Shown in pieces: positions 59,072 to 61,727 of a stretch of DNA of 61,727 nt. The stretch covers positions 1-61,727 of the forward strand of contig NZ_JAINRD010000035.1 of the NCBI RefSeq assembly GCF_020400605.1. Reading direction: 5' to 3'. Position 1 is the first letter of the stretch. Each line of letters begins with the position of its first letter. Both the position numbers and the translations under genes were made by a program. This DNA is from Streptomyces aculeolatus. GTDB taxonomy: Bacteria; Actinomycetota; Actinomycetes; Streptomycetales; Streptomycetaceae. A model generated the notes under the pieces. It was not told the origin of the DNA and made no database searches. It saw nothing but the letters and a program-made list of their open reading frames with translations.

Positions 59072-61711
59072 GTGACCACCGCGCGGGCTGCGGCCACCTT
59101 CGAGCCGGTCGGGCGCTCCGTCGCCGCGGCCAGGACCTTCGTCCGCGACACCCTCCAGGGCTGGGGCTATCCCGAGGCTACAGACGACGCCGTCGTACTG
59201 ACCAGTGAACTTGTGACGAACGCCATAATTCACGCCGGTACGGCAGTAGACGTCCTTTGTGTCCGGATGGCGGACGCGGTACGGGTCGAGGTCGCGGACC
59301 GGCACGCCGAGCGCGAGTTGCCGCTGCACAGCCCGCAGCTCCAGCCCACGCCCCTCGATCGCGAAGGCGGCCGCGGCCTGATGCTCTGCGCCGCCCTCGC
59401 CAGCCGCTGGGGCGTCGACTACACCGCGGAGCACAAACGCGTCTGGTTCCAGCTCACCGTCGCCGAGCCGCCCGCCGGCACCCGCGCGGCCGGCCCCGAG
59501 CTGCCCGTCGACGAACTGCCGCTGGCCGAGGAGCGCATCCGCGTCGCCGTCGTCCGCATCGACCGCGGCGGCCTGGTCAGCGAGTGGAACGACGACGCCC
59601 GCGACCTCTTCGGCTACGAGCCCGAGAAGGTCATCGGCAAGCCCCTCGGCGACCTCGCCGCCTGGCCCCACACCCCCGGCACCGGCACCGGACTGGTCGA
59701 GGCGCTCCAACTCTCCCGCTGGGAGGGCTCGTACGGCATCCGCTGCAACGACGGACGGGTCACCCCCGTCTACGCCTCGCACATGCGGCTGCGCAACTCC
59801 GCCGGCGACCCGTCCACGATCTGCCTCATGGTCCGCGACCGCGAACGCGCCGTCCTGCAGAGCCCGCTGCGCGCGCCCGCGGGCGACAGTCCCGGCAGCG
59901 AGGGCCGCACCGGTGCCTTCCCCGGCGGCGACTCCTTCGAGGCGTTCATCGGCACCCCCTCCCCCGACGACCTCGACGGCCTGCTCCAGCGCACCGTCGA
60001 ACGCGCCCGCGACATGCTCGCCGGCGACGCCGCGTACCTGCTGCTCGCCACCGACGACGAGACCGAACTCGAGGTACGCGCCTCCACCGGACTGCCCTCC
60101 GCCCGCCAGCGGTTCGCCCGCGTCCCCGTGGAGACCGGCACGGGACGCTACGGCTCCGCCCGCCTCCCGTCCGTCCACGAAGACCTGATGGCCGACCCCG
60201 ACGCGGTCCCTTTGCTGGCCGCGACCGGCATGCGCTCCGTGGTCTCCGTACCGCTGAAGGTCGAGGGCCGCCTCACCGGCTCCCTCGGCGTCGCCGCCGA
60301 GATGCCCGGCCGCTACACCAACGAGGAAGCGCTACGGCTCCAGTTCGCCGCCGACCGCATCGCACTCGCCGTCGAGTCCGCCCGCCTCGGCGAGCTGGAA
60401 CGGCTGCGCCGCGGCTCCCTGTCCTTCCTCGTCGAAGCCTCCGACCTGCTCGCCGGCACCCTCGACCGGGACCAGACGCTGGCCCTCATGGCCCAGATGA
60501 TCGTCCCCACGCTCGCCAGCTGGTGCGCCGTCTACACCCTCCCCGAGCAGTCGGAGCCCGAACTCAGCTACGTCCTGCACGAGGACGAGGAGCGCATCGA
60601 CGACCTGCGCGCGCTGCTCGCCCGCATCGACCCGCCCGACGCCGTCCTCGTCCCCGGCGCCCGCCAGTGGCGCGGCCCGGGCGACGCGGCGCACACGCTG
60701 GCGATGCGCAGCTCGTTCCTCAGCCTCAGCATCGTGGGCAACACGACGCTCGCCGAGGACGCCGAGACCTCCCTCGCCACTGCGGCCACCGTCGGTGGCG
60801 AAACCGTTGTGCTGCCGCTCGTCGCACGCAACCGCGTCATCGGCATGCTCGTCCTGGGCAAGCCGACCGACGAGCACTTCCGCCAGGAGATCCTCGAACT
60901 CGCCGAGGACCTCTCCCGCCGGGCGGCCCTCGCCCTCGACAACGCGCGCCTCTACTCCGAGCGCACCACCATCAGCCAGTCCCTCCAGCGCAGCCTCCTG
61001 CCCCCGGGCCTGCCGGACATCCCCGGCGTCGAGGTCGAGGTCATCTACCGCCCCGCCGGCGAAGGCAACGAGGTGGGCGGCGACTTCTACGACCTCTTCG
61101 AGATCCGGGACGGCACCTACGGCTTCGCCATCGGAGACGTCTGCGGTACGGGCCCGGAAGCCGCCGCCGTCACGGGCCTCGCCCGTACGGCACTGCGCCT
61201 GCTCGCCCGCGAGGGCTTCGGCGGCCCGGCGGTCCTGGAGCGCCTCAACGCCGCGATCCTCGACGAGGGCGCCCGCGGCCGCTTCCTGACCCTCCTCTAC
61301 GGCGAACTCTGGCCCCAGCCGGACGGCAGCGCAGTCCTCAAAACCGTCTGCGCCGGCCACCCGCCCCCGCTCCGCCTGCGCCCCGACGGCACGGTGGAAC
61401 AGGCCACGGAATCCCAGCCGTTGCTGGGCGTCATGGACGACCTGGAACTCCACAGCGAGGAATGGGTCCTGGACCCGGGCGACGTCCTCCTGTGCGTCAC
61501 CGACGGCGTCACGGAACGCCGCGAGGGCACCCGCATGCTCGGCGACGAGGGCCTGGTGGACGTCCTCACCACCTGCACGGGCCTCACCGCCGGCGCGGTG
61601 GCGGCCCGGGTGCTGCGCACCGTGGAGCGCTTCGCCGCGGAGCCGGCGTCGGACGACATGGCGATCCTGACGATGCGGGTGCCGGGGCAGATGAACGGGA
61701 ACGGGGAGTAA
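59072..61711 (+). CDS. osaC: OsaC: multidomain anti-sigma kinase/PP2C phosphatase regulator
   Basis: 879 residues from the GTG at 59072, supported by GGAGAG. Order: RsbW-like ATPase (about 8-130: LTSELVTNAIIHAG, GGRGLMLCAALASRWG), PAS (about 160-250: VVRIDRGGLVSEWNDDARDLFGY), GAF (about 300-440), a second GAF-like region (about 450-625), and PP2C/SpoIIE phosphatase (about 640-870: GNEVGGDFYDLFE, IGDVCGTGPEAAA, DDMAILTMRV). In S. coelicolor OsaC modulates SigB after osmotic stress. It is divergent from osaA. The 16 bases after the stop hold nothing. Confidence 0.9.
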   Translation: MTTARAAATFEPVGRSVAAARTFVRDTLQGWGYPEATDDAVVLTSELVTNAIIHAGTAVDVLCVRMADAVRVEVADRHAERELPLHSPQLQPTPLDREGGRGLMLCAALASRWGVDYTAEHKRVWFQLTVAEPPAGTRAAGPELPVDELPLAEERIRVAVVRIDRGGLVSEWNDDARDLFGYEPEKVIGKPLGDLAAWPHTPGTGTGLVEALQLSRWEGSYGIRCNDGRVTPVYASHMRLRNSAGDPSTICLMVRDRERAVLQSPLRAPAGDSPGSEGRTGAFPGGDSFEAFIGTPSPDDLDGLLQRTVERARDMLAGDAAYLLLATDDETELEVRASTGLPSARQRFARVPVETGTGRYGSARLPSVHEDLMADPDAVPLLAATGMRSVVSVPLKVEGRLTGSLGVAAEMPGRYTNEEALRLQFAADRIALAVESARLGELERLRRGSLSFLVEASDLLAGTLDRDQTLALMAQMIVPTLASWCAVYTLPEQSEPELSYVLHEDEERIDDLRALLARIDPPDAVLVPGARQWRGPGDAAHTLAMRSSFLSLSIVGNTTLAEDAETSLATAATVGGETVVLPLVARNRVIGMLVLGKPTDEHFRQEILELAEDLSRRAALALDNARLYSERTTISQSLQRSLLPPGLPDIPGVEVEVIYRPAGEGNEVGGDFYDLFEIRDGTYGFAIGDVCGTGPEAAAVTGLARTALRLLAREGFGGPAVLERLNAAILDEGARGRFLTLLYGELWPQPDGSAVLKTVCAGHPPPLRLRPDGTVEQATESQPLLGVMDDLELHSEEWVLDPGDVLLCVTDGVTERREGTRMLGDEGLVDVLTTCTGLTAGAVAARVLRTVERFAAEPASDDMAILTMRVPGQMNGNGE

Positions 61712-61727
61712 GGCGATGGGCCCCGGA

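Overview
The window is very GC-rich (well above 70 percent by eye), with strong G/C preference at third codon positions. It reads as the chromosome of a Streptomyces or close relative. Supporting this are the gluABCD/gluRK glutamate locus, an RshA-type RelA/SpoT homologue, ClgR, the OsaA/OsaB/OsaC osmoregulatory set, frequent GTG and TTG starts, and several TANNNT boxes placed 6 to 8 bases before start codons, as in leaderless Streptomyces messages. No rRNA, tRNA, CRISPR, phage or insertion sequence was recognised.

Layout. 1-2302: a TAXI-type solute-binding protein (cut by the window edge) and a trypsin-like lipoprotein, both on the minus strand. 2669-7244: a compact siderophore operon with two IucA/IucC (NIS) synthetases around a GNAT acyltransferase. 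7285-20367: a mostly plus-strand housekeeping block: DinG-type helicase, RshA, M1 aminopeptidase, HflX, MiaB, an extradiol-dioxygenase-like protein, a small alanine-rich protein (minus), MiaA, a membrane protein and DapF. 20542-29665: an FAD monooxygenase, gluDCBA facing gluR-gluK, an AI-2E-type membrane protein and a DUF3046 protein. 29756-37712: a terpene-cyclase-like repeat protein, azlD/azlC with an AraC regulator, and a very large Lhr helicase. 37792-40112: a NarL-type two-component pair. 40312-44115: a secreted multidomain GH92 enzyme. 44376-52336: a Nei-type glycosylase (plus), then clgR, cinA, pgsA, rimO, rodZ-like and ftsK on the minus strand; rimO-pgsA-cinA are joined by 4-base overlaps. 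52429-61711: osaB and osaA (minus) with divergent osaC (plus).

The genes link as follows. GluRK probably senses glutamate and controls the divergent gluABCD importer. The AraC regulator probably controls AzlCD through direct repeats at the azlC promoter. OsaA is a soluble giant hybrid kinase whose HAMP repeats match those of fungal Nik1/Os-1 osmosensing kinases; it sits with the response regulator OsaB and the anti-sigma/phosphatase-like OsaC, and a sigma-B-like promoter reads towards osaA.

The most unusual points are these. The GH92 enzyme has Gln where the family's catalytic acid Glu is expected, and a discoidin domain inserted in its catalytic region. RshA keeps its hydrolase but has a worn synthetase. 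The siderophore operon has no visible amine-supply or transport gene. recA and recX are absent beside DUF3046, where actinobacteria usually carry them.
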